64,000 nucleotides of DNA from Symsagittifera roscoffensis (GCF_963678635.1 NC_087063.1:72931617-72995616), one strand, 5' to 3'; counted from the stretch's first letter, positions 12,561 to 24,509 are shown. Numbers and translations are program-made. The notes: a model not told the origin generated them from the letters alone.

Positions 12561-13369
12561 ATTTACTTATCACAAAAATCAAACCCACACCATAGAAATT
12601 ATAGATTTGAACTAATTTCAACGAAGTTCCCAAATTTACACATATTTTAGACAGCAGAGAAAAACCTCGAAATACACCAACTGAAGTATTAACAAGGGAA
12701 ACAACAGTCGAAATACCACAAAATATTAAGTTTTTCCTTGCAAAAGATAAAATTTCACCAAAATCACAATGCAAATATGCAGAAAAAACGGACATAAACC
12801 AATCACAGATTAATTATCTACAACATTCTCCACTATATCGAGATTGTCAAAACAATCACTAGGAAGTAGATCTACTATAAAAATCTACATTTAAACAATA
12901 CCATATTCATCATGGATTAAAAACAATAAACCAAAAAAATCAATCAAACAAAAATTTTACAAAACAGATCTATTCTCTTTAATATAAAAAGCCTAACTGA
13001 TAATATATATTTTTATCAGGCTCACCAAATAATGACTCAAAATATACAATAAACCAAGTCATTAACTCCCTGACCCTCTAGATACAATACTTCTATCAAA
13101 AAAAGAACTTGAAAACATTTTCCCCCCAATAACAGAAAAATTAACACTCTAATTATCATAGAAACATCAAAACCTTGACCCAGTTATTAGACAAATTAAG
13201 TTTTGGCACAAAAATAAAACCAAACCAATTAAAGCAAATATCACCATTCTAGTAAATAAACCCTTCTTAGATATTTCAGAAAGTTTAATAATACCTCTAT
13301 CAATGAAAATACAGATATTTCAGAATACCAAACATCTGATCTCAAAGTACCCTGTCTACCTTTAAGTAG

Positions 13370-14756
13370 GATGCTTACAGCTTTTCATACTTCCCACTCA
13401 TTACACACTAAAGGACACTCAGGATCAGAAAAAACATACTACAATTTCATTAAAAATTTTTAATTTCCAAATGCACCAATTTGAATTAAAGTATTATGCA
13501 ATGTTTGCATAACATGCCAATTAAACAAACCATACCGAAACCAAAAACAAATTGCACAAAAACAGTATTTTAAAATACAAAGTCTATACTTCAATCACAG
13601 ATTTTCATTTGATACAAAAAAAACCAATATCACCATCTTCAGAAGGAAACTCATATATAATGGTCATAGTCGACGCATTTACACACTACTAGCACTTAAT
13701 CCAGTACCCCACTGTAATGCTTATTATGCCTATACAACACTTTATGAATACTGGATAGCAAAATTCGGACTTGCCTAAATCCGTGTTACAGACAATGGCA
13801 CTGAATTTATAAACAACGAAATTATCACACTATGCCACTTATTTAAAAATAAACCCAAACCACGTACATCTCATGCACTTTGGACTAATGGATTAGTCGA
13901 AGGCATGAACCGTTCATTACAAGAATATCTCAGATGTATCATTAACGAAAATGACACACGATATACTGAATGGTCAACAGATGTAAAACTATTCCCTTTT
14001 CCTTATATTTCACAAATCACAACAGCTTTAGGAATGTCACCCTATGAAATGGTTTTCAATCAAAAACCACGAAAACCGATAATGTTCACAGCAAATTCGT
14101 CAAAAATACACAAGGTTATTGTCAACCCACTAAAGAATCAATATGTTATAATCTACCACTACATACCCACAATGAAGATCACTTACATCTTCCACAAATT
14201 TTAAAATTAGCTTCCGGTGCACACACCGAATGGATTTTAAGCAGAGATAAAAGACATAATGAAATTTATCAAAAAGTAACAAAAAATTTATTACAGAGAC
14301 AAAAAATTAATTCCCAAATAAACTCTCGATTCACACCAGCTACAAACTTAAAAATTGGAACAAAGCTTTTACTTCCAAACTTTTCAACACATAAAAGGAA
14401 TCTCTAAAAAGTTACAACCACTGCGAAAAGGACTATATCAAATAATTGAAAACACCACTGATGTAACATACACATTTATAGACCTAAACAAAAAAAAATT
14501 GCTCAACACCGGAATAATCTTTTACCTTATTATCCAAAAGAGTACGCTCTTTGCGACTTGACTCAATTATACTCGTGTACAGGACTCAGAGTTATTCACA
14601 ATAAATCCGATTACAAACAAAATCAAAGCACTGATATGAGTTCTATCCCAAAACCATTAGATCAAAAAAATGAAAAAGAACTTCTCAAACAAATATCTCA
14701 AAATTTAGACAACAAAAAGACAACTCAAACAGAAAGAAGAGTCGAAAATTAGAAGA
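13370..14756 (+). pseudogene. Retroviral-type integrase (HHCC + D,D35E) and Pol C-terminus
   Basis: The N-terminal zinc-binding HHCC domain is at about 13385-13530 (HSLHTKGHSG ... CNVCITCQLN). The catalytic core has Asp at 13611 (SFDTK), Asp at 13791 (VTDNGTEF) and Glu at 13899 (GLVEGMN). The second Asp and the Glu are 36 codons apart, exactly D-x35-E. The 3' part includes MSPYEMVFNQKPRKP at about 14034-14080 and a C-terminal region with KISKKLQPLRKG-like basic residues at 14395-14440, then the last frame 14558-14752. Several stops and frameshifts separate these parts. Confidence 0.9.
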
Positions 14757-15529
14757 AAAAGTTCTACTACAAGATCAAAAAGAGAAATCCCAACAAAGAC
14801 AATCATCGCGACTTCGAAATCAGACTCGAAAAAATTATAAAACAATCATTCCACAATCTTAAATATTAAAGAAAATTGAGTTTCAGAAACCACTTTAAAA
14901 TACTTAACATTTTCACTTCTTGAAAGATCTTTTGAACATCCTTACATTTTCTCAAATTCATGCTGAAAAGCACTTAAACAAACTAATTCAAATTCAGCCA
15001 ATAAAAGTTTTTCCGAATCAATACCTTAATTTTGACACGACTTCTTTAGCCGACAAACAATCACCTTCAAGCGTATCTCTAACTATAACTAAAAAACCTC
15101 CAGGTCAGAAATAAGCAAACAGATAAAAATTGACACCTAAAATAAACAAAATATCAATATTACAGCCCTCTTCTATCAAGTAGAACAAAAATCAACAATA
15201 TTGTCCCAACTTAGACTTCAAAGCTTCCTCGAGTAAAAATATTCAATTAGCCTAAAGAACAAAATGGACATGATCATTTAGCCTAAAGTACAAACATGTC
15301 TTAGATACCCCCAATCATTCAATAAAAAAACAACTAGGAAGATCCTTAAGAGCCCTCAGAATTTCCCTTCACCAAAAATTGCCGAAATCTAACCCACTTG
15401 TCACAAAATCAATAAATAATCCGACCACACTCAAATTTAGCCTTAAAAAATAAAAAACAATTCGACATTTCACCAAATGCTTTTTTCACAAACAGTCAGC
15501 CATATTCAAGATTCACTTTCAAACTTTTT

Positions 15530-15880
15530 TTCAATCATTTCAATTTTTTTTTCAAAATCGGTATAATCCTAATAGTCGATACCCTAGAAATATTCATCCT
15601 CCTCCTATTAATTTTCTGCGTTTTTTCCTGATTTTTTTTCCTGATCCCAAACCTACATTAATTTTTTCAAAAATCCCTGACTATCTAAATGTTCCAACAT
15701 CTATTCAGTAGAGCAGATGTTTTTCTTCTTTTTATAATATTTCTCACATTTCTGACATCACTCATAATGAGAATAAACAAATGTTTTAAAAAAACTGCCT
15801 TAACTTTCGCATTAGCAACGATACTTTTAATCCTTTTCATCGAAGAATATTACAATAAATATAAAAAAAAATTTAAATAA
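15530..15880 (+). other. Short hydrophobic frame between integrase and env
   Basis: The 63-codon frame at 15689-15880 encodes two strongly hydrophobic segments (VFLLFIIFLTFLTSLIM and ALTFALATILLILFI) ending in a basic tail KKKFK; the same frame upstream to 15530 is also hydrophobic with stops. It could be a small two-pass membrane protein or simply T-rich non-coding sequence read as Phe/Leu. I do not recognise it. Confidence 0.3.
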
Positions 15881-16019
15881 AAAATTTTTAAAACTTTTCC
15901 AAAATTGCTAATCAACAGTACCCACACTAGTGCTCACCAACAACATTCCAAGAGCCTCCAGCAACACCAAAAAATAATCAAACAAATAACCCCCAATAAT
16001 AAACACGCATCTCTTTTCA

Positions 16020-16940
16020 AAAAAATCCATAAACATTTGAAGCAAGACACGCAAGATTGTCTGAACCACTAGAACCAGTAATTCTTGAAGCAGCTCTAAG
16101 CGAACCACAATGCGAACCAGTATATAATATATACCCCCCTCTCCAACAACATCTTAATATAGCAAGACACCAAATTCAAAATCAAAACACGCTCGAAATA
16201 AACAGTTAAATTATACATCCAAGATGAAACAGAAATTTGTAAATCCCCAGAGTTCAATTCAACATACCTCTTTCACCAATAGCAAATCCTATAGACCTCT
16301 CCAAAAGTACAATTCAAAGTACTCTCCAGACCTCAGTACAACAATACACATCAAACATCCCATCAGATTATTTAGGTTCAACCCCTGGATCTGAACAAAT
16401 TCGAGAAATTCCTTTTAATCCCCCAGCTACTAAAGAACATCTCCCATATTGGATGACACACGTTTTTACTCAAAGTGAACCAAATTTAGTGAACGATCTA
16501 CTAGACTTTTAATCTGACCTAACTTTGTCACTACCAGAAACACTTTCACTCCCCTCAACCCCATCCTTAAGTCAAATCTCACAACCGCCATTTCCTGCAA
16601 ATTTTCCTACAAATCTCGACGCTAGATATTGAGAACATTCATCCAATAACATACCCCTACGATTAGACTGGAATACATTCGTAGCACCCCCTTCATTATT
16701 CGGTCAACATCACGAAAATAAAAGATTACACAACTGGGCACTAAACAGATTACAATACCAACAATATTTCCACAAAGATGAACGAGAGCATAACGTACAA
16801 ATACTTACACAGGATAATCTGACACTAAAAGTAGAAATCATAGTAAGACTAAATAAGCCCTTACAAGTAGCCCCCAAATGTAACAGCTCAACCTTAACTT
16901 CCCCCATTTATAACCACAGAAATCATCTACAAATACGATA
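16020..16940 (+). pseudogene. Pro/Ser/Thr-rich ORF between pol and env
   Basis: Read in one dominant frame, this 0.9-kb stretch has only a few stops and a consistent P/S/T/Q/E-rich composition (for example PLEPVILEAALSEPQCEP, PSTPSLSQISQPPFPANFP), ending with a block containing WALNRLQYQQYFHKDEREH. It stands apart from the flanking AT-rich spacers. It may be an accessory protein or the first part of the envelope polyprotein. It contains the source copy of a 136-bp segment found again inside env. No family recognised. Confidence 0.45.
16542..16677 (+). repeat. 136-bp perfect duplication, copy 1
   Basis: From actttcactcccctcaacc to gattagactggaataca. Identical base for base to 17734-17869 at an offset of 1192. 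Confidence 0.95.
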
Positions 16941-16974
16941 GGTACACAAAAAAGACAATTGGGTATATAAATTT

Positions 16975-19480
16975 TTATAATGCATACTCAGGACTATCAT
17001 ACACAGGTATCTTCTAAAAATACAAATTTTCCAGATCCTTCTCATTCTTAATTTCTCCGAACCCGATCATAACAATGCTTCCCCCCAAACAGGACCCCAG
17101 GATTTACTAGTCACACACTATGACTGTGAAGAAAATGAAAAAAAAACATTACATAAATATGCAAAAAATCAAGTCACTCAATGCGAATCTGAACCATAAT
17201 CTATAGAAACAACAAAGATAATAGTTACACTTTACTCAAAAGCATGAGCTACAACACTAACAGGATATAAATTCACAGCAACATTTTCCGAAAGAACGTA
17301 CATTGTTCTCAAGTCTCAAACGGAAATAAGAACAGACTAGATCATGAATCTTTCTACCAATATAATGTTGAAAGAAATATACATCTCAGCCCTGATGATT
17401 GTGAAAACGAATTTAGCCGACTAAAAATACATCGAACAAAGGCACATCAGAAAATTGGTAATTTCCAGACTCTGCTCATCAAGCCGAACTTGAAAGATAC
17501 CAAGGTCAAATAAAACTAGACGACAAATTTCCAATCTACGGCGCACATGGAAGATTAACCTACGATTAAAAGTGAGTCCCTCATATTGGAATAAACAATC
17601 CCTCAAATTGTGAAGCAGACACTAAAAATAAAGGATACTAAGAAATAAGGCTTTTAGATTGGAAATTACAACTTAAAAAAGTACAAATAACTCGAGACTT
17701 AAGAGATGACACAATAATTTATCAAGGAATTAGACTTTCACTCCCCTCAACCCCATCCTTAAGTCAAATCTCACAACCGCCATTTCCTGCAAATTTTCCT
17801 ACAAATCTCGACGCTAGATATTGAGAACATTCATCCAATAACATACCCCTACGATTAGACTGGAATACAAAATTGACCAAGGATACTGCAATCCCACTAC
17901 ACAAACACAAGCAAAAACTGTTTGATTTCCTGAAGACACGTGTATCACATTACAAGTAGCAAAAATACACGCTAGAATGATAAAATTTCACCAAAAATAT
18001 TTTGTTGAATCAATCATTTCGGAAACGTAAGCCCTGAAAAAAACACACAAGGTATTTATAATTTTCATAACGTTAGTAATATAGAAAAAAATAAATTGAC
18101 GCGTTTGCAAATTTACCCAGAAACGGAACTTGCATGTAAATACAACAAACCACTTCAAAAAACGCAATATTCAGAAAATCTTGTCGAATACGAACAAGGT
18201 TTCGACATGAATACAGTAAAATTAATCATAAATCCCCATGCAACACATTGCCCAATCAGCGACGAAAATTCATACATCCCAGTACACCTCCTAAAAACAC
18301 AAGGAACACTGATGGAAAAATAAAACCACAAGACGAAGACAGTACACGTTTACAAGAAATATCACTTATGAACAACACTTTATTTGGGGCAATTCATTGT
18401 GACATACACCTAGACTTGAAACTAGACTGTACAATAAGCAGAATTTTTCAAGAAATGTCTTTAACAGAACTTGAAACACTACATCAATTATGCGAACTTG
18501 AAAGAACAAATTCTACCATCACTTGCAATAGCAGTACGCAAAACCCTTATGCAGAATATTAATTATCAGGTAACAGATCAAATAGTATTGACTACGAAGG
18601 AAACATACTATAGTATTACACTTGTACCAAAAAGTATCACTCTTATATGCTTTTGAAGATAAAAGATGCTATAAAGGAATCCCAAAATTCTATAAAAATA
18701 AAGTAAATTTTGTTGATACACTTTCCCGAATAACCTTTTTTTGGGATACAGCAGTGTCATGTGGATAAAAAAACAGCCACAATGTTGTACAGTTGAATTC
18801 TGTCGAAGATGAATACTACCTTCCCACACCATTTTATGCATCCATTTAAAATTTTTTTACCAGAAAGCATGAGAGTTATTGCCCGCAACCCAAATATTGA
18901 TTTACAATCGATCGGCATTTACTCTAAATCCGACATTCGACACCGCATATGTACACAACAATTACAAGAACTACTTACAAAAATGGACACATTACAATGA
19001 CAATCCATAGATCAAACTTACGCAAACTTGCAAAAACAGCAGGCTTTTCAGACATCAAGGCTCAAGACTACAGCGGAAACTTTGAATATATGAAAGATTA
19101 CATTTAGTTATATGGCAAAAAATACAGACCACAAGATATATCCCCAATAAATAATTTTAGTTTTGTTAATTTGAAAAACAATTTTGTTGCCTTTCTAGGA
19201 TTGCCCTACAACATCTTAGGAAGATTGACTATTTTATGCGCATTGTTTAACTTTCTTGTATTTTTTTTCTCTCTACTAAAAAGAATCTACAAAACATGCG
19301 CATTACATACACAAGTAAGCAAAAAGCAAGCGTAGCACGCATACTTCGCAGGATATTTTTTGGAAGATTCTCTGCATCAATAAATAAAATAGTTTTAGAC
19401 GCTCAAATGAAAGAATACAATACCAAACTATCAACAACACCGAACAAATATGACAATTCACAAAACAATTAGGATAAAAC
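16975..19480 (+). pseudogene. Env-like membrane glycoprotein gene
   Basis: A signal-peptide-like hydrophobic stretch (about 17010-17055, QIFQILLILNFS) is followed by a Cys-containing ectodomain beginning near 17110 with a YDCEENE motif and a second Cys about 20 residues on, a pattern seen in several retroelement and negative-strand-virus glycoproteins. Further Cys-containing segments follow at 18096-18320 and 18360-18560. A long hydrophobic anchor is encoded at about 19185-19275 and is followed by a short basic tail (KRIYK). Position after integrase fits an envelope gene. The gene is broken by many stops, frameshifts and an inserted 136-bp duplicate. Which glycoprotein class it belongs to cannot be decided here. 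Confidence 0.6.
17734..17869 (+). repeat. 136-bp perfect duplication, copy 2 (inside env)
   Basis: Perfect copy of 16542-16677 lying within the env ectodomain region, where it breaks the reading frame. It flanks are unrelated to the flanks of copy 1, so this is a displaced duplicate and not a tandem one. Confidence 0.95.
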
Positions 19481-19639
19481 GCCTACCAAAATTACAAAGC
19501 CTAAACCATAACCATCCTTTATCATTAGTACCACAAAATTTCAGAAACATAGCATGACAGACTTCATATTTTTAAAATCTAATTACCCACAAAGCCCAAT
19601 TTAACACATAATAACCAACAATCTAATATAGAAGACACA

Positions 19640-21360
19640 TACAAGCAAATATAGAACAACCACATACCACTAACTATCGTTCTCAGAGCAACCATCTTTT
19701 TAGCCCACGATCTTCCGCCAAGTTAGATCACTTCATCGCTCAATTTCGTACCCATCCAACCTTCAAAGCAACCTGCCCGTCATACCACTTTTAGCTTTCC
19801 CCCACCTGAATCACCTCATGATATTACTTCATCCGGCATGGATTCAGATATTAATTCAAACACCACTGTATAAAAAAAAATTTCCCAATTTAAATACTCA
19901 GATCTCGGGACCCCCGACAAATTTGACAACTCCGAACCCAGCCCATCTACAATTTCCTAACATCCTTTTCAACCTCTCTATTCCCAAATAAGATTTGAAT
20001 TTCCTTCCACTTCGTCTTCTATTTCCAATGTAACACCCACATATTCCCCCTTGACCAGTGAACCTTCAGACAACAACAGCTCTGTAAATACACAAATATC
20101 TCATGAACTTGACAGTTTTATCACACTTCAGCACCAATTACAGCACCCTCAGACACTAACCATTAACCAACTCTCACAATCCATAACATCATCAAACTCA
20201 TCAACGCCAACTCCCTCTTCAAATTACACCCTTCGCCAAAACCAGCTCCCTCGTCAAATCCATCCTCATCTAGTACAAACCAAGCCTATCGAACCTTCAA
20301 AAGGAATTCCCAAATACTCCATTTCCCTCTCACCCAGGAACAGCCAAAACAATTGTTAATCACCCACTCCACACTAACACTAAAGAATATCTTCAAATAC
20401 TTTTACCCTTTTCCCCCAATACACCTACTTTCATTCAGACCCTAATGACGAACACCCTAATTATGTTAGTGAGCACGTAAGATACCCAACACTTTCATGG
20501 ACATCTTTTTATCACTTCACCAATCCACTATCACTACAATTATATAACACCCCATATGATAACCAACAATTCAGCATTCAACTGTACCTTTTAACAACAG
20601 CACTCGCTCCAAAACAATTTTGCTAAATCGGATATAAACAGTTACTTATCAGATTCACCGCACCCAAAACTACCGAATATTCCATCGATCACTACGACCA
20701 TCACAACGAAAGACCAAACGTAGACACCTTTCTGAACGACGATAAGTTTGCTAAACCACAACTAACAGAAAAATTCTTCATTAAAACAACATACGTTTTC
20801 ACCCTCACTACTTTAGATAAAAAATATGACCACGTCATTTCAGCAACTCTTTGTCATATTCAAGCCTGTGATTCATATTTTTACAAATTTAACAACTTCT
20901 CACTAACTTTTCGTTTCCTCACACCCAAAGAACGTGATTTGCACTGTTCACACGACATCATGTTACTAACTAAACAGACACACACTTATACTTACTATAA
21001 ATTCATCCAACATCATTACACTCATAATACACCAGCATCACAAATTCCCCACAGACATCAATACATTACTCCAAATATACCTCACCTTTCTTTCTCAACT
21101 TCATTTATTGTATTAAAGATACTAATCTACAATGCATCCTCCGCAATTATGATCCCATCACGCAGATGTATATATTCTGTCCCTTAACCAAAACCTTCAA
21201 CGTAGACGAATCCCACCCACTAATCGTCCCACACGAATTCATACAGCCTGTTGAAATCCCGATCCTAGATTCCATCCATAACACCATAAACTTTATAACC
21301 TCATCCAAAATACTCCTTATGAACTTATACCTTGCACTGAAAAGCACAAAATCGTAAAAG
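19640..21360 (+). pseudogene. ORF of unknown function downstream of env
   Basis: The first part (19640-20360) is Ser/Pro/Thr/Gln-rich, with an open 102-codon frame at 20051-20359. The second part (about 20370-21190) reads almost continuously in one frame with a single stop near 20626; it contains aromatic- and His/Tyr/Thr-rich sequence such as LLIRFTAPKTTEYSID, TYVFTLTTLDKKYDH and LCHIQACDSYFYKF. The frame then shifts and continues to 21357 with IFCPLTKTFNVDESHPL. That sustained coding signal in an otherwise AT-rich element argues for a real gene. Domain arrangement suggests a disordered N-terminus and a folded C-terminal domain. No homologous family is recognised; position after env is where retroviral accessory genes sit. 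Confidence 0.5.
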
Positions 21361-21489
21361 CACTCGAATTGCTTTGGCCAATTCTCTAAACTAAATACAT
21401 CATTCGTTTGATAGCTAAATTATTACCAGCATCAGAAATCATTCACGACGTTTTTCCCCACGGATTCTTCACAAACGAATAAGGTAATA

Positions 21490-22946
21490 AGAATTAAACA
21501 AATTATACTAACAAATGGAACAAAAACAAACAATTTTTTTCAAAAAATTTTTTTTTTCTCTAGTCTTTACAGGCACGATAATCAATCATCTACAAAAAAA
21601 TGAAACAAAAAAAAAGGAAACTTTTTTTCTACAATCATATATTTATATTAACCAATTACAATGAATGAGGCAGTAAAGTTTACCCCCAAAACAGCAATAA
21701 ATTGATATATAAACTCTTTTCCCATATGCAGTAAATATTCTTAAAATCATTATAAAATGATAATTTCAATCGCACAAATAAAGCCCTAAAATTAATAAAT
21801 TCATAGTAACAAATTATTAAAAGTTGCCTTCAAAACTAAAGCAGTACTAATCTTTTCAAAGACACTTCTTTGTAGTTTTAAATATTCACTCGCCCACAAT
21901 CCTAACCACAATCGCACTGCTCGCCCACGAAGAATTGTATAAAATATTGATTTTGAAATTTAGTTTTCACTGATTTCAACTCTAATCAGTTTTAATACAT
22001 TTCAAACTTTCCTGTAATTCGGTTGGAAAGGAAATATATAATAATCTAAACTAACCAACGCACCTCACTAAACAACACAAACCACAACCTAGCAGCATGA
22101 CTAAGAAAGAAAACCCACGGTACCCAAACCGGATTAAAGCCAGCTTAGAACTGGATAAATTTTTCTTTTGAAGACTACTTTCAAGTCTGAACACAAAAAG
22201 GACCCTTCAAAAATAGAGCAAGAATTTATACTCCACTCCTCGCCTAACCCACTGGAGAGGAAGTCCTCAGCATACTCTATAGCCGGCCTAACCCACCGTG
22301 CTACATCCACCCTTTGTGACACACACTCTATTTTCGACGAGAGTTACTCAATGGTGAGTAGCTCTTAAAAATAACCGAACTAAACAAGAACGCTTTTGCG
22401 ATAAAATTTAAAACAAGATCATAGCTAAAAACAAAGTTAACAAAGATTTGTATAAGTAAATAAAACATTGTAGTATATAGGTTACATACAGCCCAAAGAC
22501 GAGCAGCAAAGAGCTTGACAACCCAATCACACTCCAACTATGGAATGGCAAAACACATTTGACATGCTGCCTACAGTCACTACACTCTAAGGATTTAAAG
22601 TACGACTTGGCATCGCAACAAAGGAAACTCATTGAAACAGAACAATGGCCATCTCGATGTTCAAGTATACGTACAGATCCAAGTCACCAGACACTTCATC
22701 CAAAGTCAAACTACATGCTTCATCCGAACGAGATTGGAGCATTGCTATTCTCTAACAAACCAAATCAACACTCATCACAACCGATCAGAAATCATGATAC
22801 GATCTCCCGAAACGATCGTGATAACAATCTTTCCTCCTAATCGGAAAAGAAAGAAAATGCTCGCAACATCTAAAGAAAGGCACCATTATCCATCCTCCAC
22901 TACAGTATAACACTGAAGAACTAAAACTCTGTAAACCCCGGATGGG
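21490..22946 (+). other. Retroelement 3' non-coding region
   Basis: About 1.45 kb between the last ORF and the 3' LTR. Short frames at 22168-22368 and 22559-22840 show no recognisable domain. The bases just before the 3' LTR (ccccggatggg) are only weakly purine-rich, so the polypurine tract that primes plus-strand synthesis is not clearly preserved. Confidence 0.45.
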
Positions 22947-23320
22947 TGGAATCAGATCTAGACTAGAAATTGTTATTGGATATGGTTCTGAAATTATATC
23001 TCTATAAAATATTGAATACTAACCAATCATACTCCATCAAACTAACAACCCAATTATTTGTAAGTCCTAAAACTATTTGTAGTTTAAGCACTAGAGCAAT
23101 TTGAATTAAACTTAGAATGCAGTTGTTCTCATTCTGGAAACTAACTCGCATAAATCTGTGTTCACGAGATCTATTGAGACTAGGAGAAATAAGAGTAAGA
23201 TTAAGACTGGTATTAGACTAAGAAGTTGCACGAATCTATCCGGCCGAAAATAAGATGACAAGCAGACGGTGTATCTTATCTGAAATTACTCTATGAGTTT
23301 ACCAAATAACATTTAAACTT
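22947..23320 (+). repeat. 3' LTR
   Basis: Partner of 4737-5111, starting TGGAATCAGATC. Roughly 40 differences over the aligned 365 bp by eye, mostly single substitutions. The right edge is placed where similarity to the 5' LTR ends. Confidence 0.85.
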
Positions 23321-23379
23321 GTTGTTCATTAGATTTGAGTTGCTTTTTTTCGGCTTTCGAGATTAAAAGATTAAAATTA

Positions 23380-23730
23380 CATAGTCGCGTCGAGAATTTG
23401 AGTCTGGAAGTTTTGAACATTAAGTCACGCCATGGGTCGCGCCGCATCCGGATCCAGACCTAAATTGCATAGTCGCGCAGAAAGTTTGAGTTTGGAAAGC
23501 CTGGAAAAAAGTTTGGAAAGTCTGGAGATAAGTCGCGAAAGTCGCGCCGTGGGTTGCGAAAGTTTGGACAGAGAAAATTTGGTCGCCAAAGTCTGGACAA
23601 AAATCTTGGAAGTCTGGAAAATTTGTGTCAAGACTTTCGCGACCCACGGCGCGGTTCATGTTCAGACTTTCCAGACTGAATCTGGTTGCGGCGCGACTCA
23701 CAAAGTCTGGACATGAGTCTGGACATGATT
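23380..23730. repeat. Degenerate repeat with gtctggaaagtctgg and tcgcgac motifs
   Basis: Imperfect short-period repeats of the type agtctggaaagtctggacaa mix with ttcgcgacccacggcgcg. The tcgcgac/ggcgcg vocabulary is the same as in the satellite at the left end of the window, although the unit is different. Frames on both strands are repeat translations, not genes. Confidence 0.6.
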
Positions 23731-23801
23731 CAATTAGCATTTAATTTGATAAGCAAGCTCAAGCTTGGCCGTGATCGGTGGTCAATTTTATAATTACTTG
23801 C

Positions 23802-24152
23802 CTTCAATATCCATCTCAAGTTCTCCTTTGACAATCCTTGCATTGTTACCTGCAGCCACTGAAGTAATAGAAGATGTGACTGTTTTTTGAACACTAAAAT
23901 TTGGTTTTGTAATTATACAGAAAATCAGGAAAACCTTTCTTTAATGCGTTGACTGCCTCACTGATCTGCCCTCTAGCAATTAGCCATCGTGGAGACTCGA
24001 AATATCGCCACGTGAACAAGAGCCAGATGATGACACTGAGCAAAGTATAGATGAAGTAGTAATAACGCCATGATGTGAAAAAACCTCGTCCGAAGATGTC
24101 CCACTGATAGTACATCAGGTCAGTTGTCGCTACCAATGCCACAAACGTGGGC
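23802..24152 (-). pseudogene. SLC22-type organic ion transporter, two-exon fragment
   Basis: Minus-strand exon 24152-23935 encodes a transmembrane pair ending in FESPRWLIARGQ, the ESPRWL signature of SLC22 organic cation/anion transporters (major facilitator superfamily, plasma membrane). It is preceded by a good acceptor (tttacag) and ends at a GT donor in phase 1. After a 55-bp intron a second exon, 23879-23802, continues in matching phase (VAAGNNARIVKGELEMD) and ends at AG/GCAAGT, the consensus of a GC-AG donor. No further exons are visible downstream before repeats begin, and the upstream side is a tandem repeat. It is either a fragment of a gene extending elsewhere or, more likely in this setting, a stranded relic. 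The exon sequence itself has no stop. Confidence 0.75.
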
Positions 24153-24325
24153 CTGTAAACATGAGTAAAAACTACAAGAGTGCTCGTATTATGCAACAAT
24201 GCCACAAAACGTGGGCCTGTAAACATGAGCAAAAACTACAAGAGTGCTCGTATTATGCAACAATGCCACAAAACGTGGGCCTGTAAACATGAGCAAAAAC
24301 TACAAGACTGCTCGTATTATGCAAA
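24133..24325 (-). repeat. 64-bp tandem triplication over a splice acceptor
   Basis: Three copies with period 64: cgtgggcctgtaaacatgag starts at 24146, 24210 and 24274. Each unit holds, on the minus strand, the polypyrimidine tract, the cag acceptor and the first ~20 bases of the SLC22 exon. Copies differ at one to three positions. Confidence 0.95.
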
Positions 24326-24509
24326 AAACCGAATATTTAAACGTCTCTTTAAGCTATCTGCAAAAATTCATAAAACTATATAAAGGGTTCATTGTTCCGA
24401 TCATTGAAAATGGGGAGAAATTTTGTCTTTGGGTGAGTTTTACTTTTTTCATTTTTCTTTGTTTTGTTTTCCACGCCAAATCAGGTAATCTCAGGTAATC
24501 ATCGTAATG

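Larger units (their letters stand above)
4737..23320 (+). mobile_element. Very long env-bearing Ty3/Gypsy-class LTR retroelement (decayed)
   Basis: Two direct repeats of about 375 bp (4737-5111 and 22947-23320) bound an 18.6-kb element. Between them, in order and on one strand, are remnants of a Gag capsid domain, aspartic protease, reverse transcriptase, RNase H, integrase, a P/S/T-rich ORF, an env-like glycoprotein gene and another unknown ORF. Protease-RT-RNase H-integrase order is that of Ty3/Gypsy elements and retroviruses; Copia elements have integrase first. Gypsy-class elements usually measure 5-10 kb, so this one is about twice the usual size, with a 2-kb leader, a >5-kb env/accessory region and a 1.5-kb 3' non-coding region. 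Every gene carries stops or frameshifts and the LTRs differ at roughly one base in ten by eye, so the copy is old and non-functional. I found no convincing target-site duplication. Confidence 0.85.
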
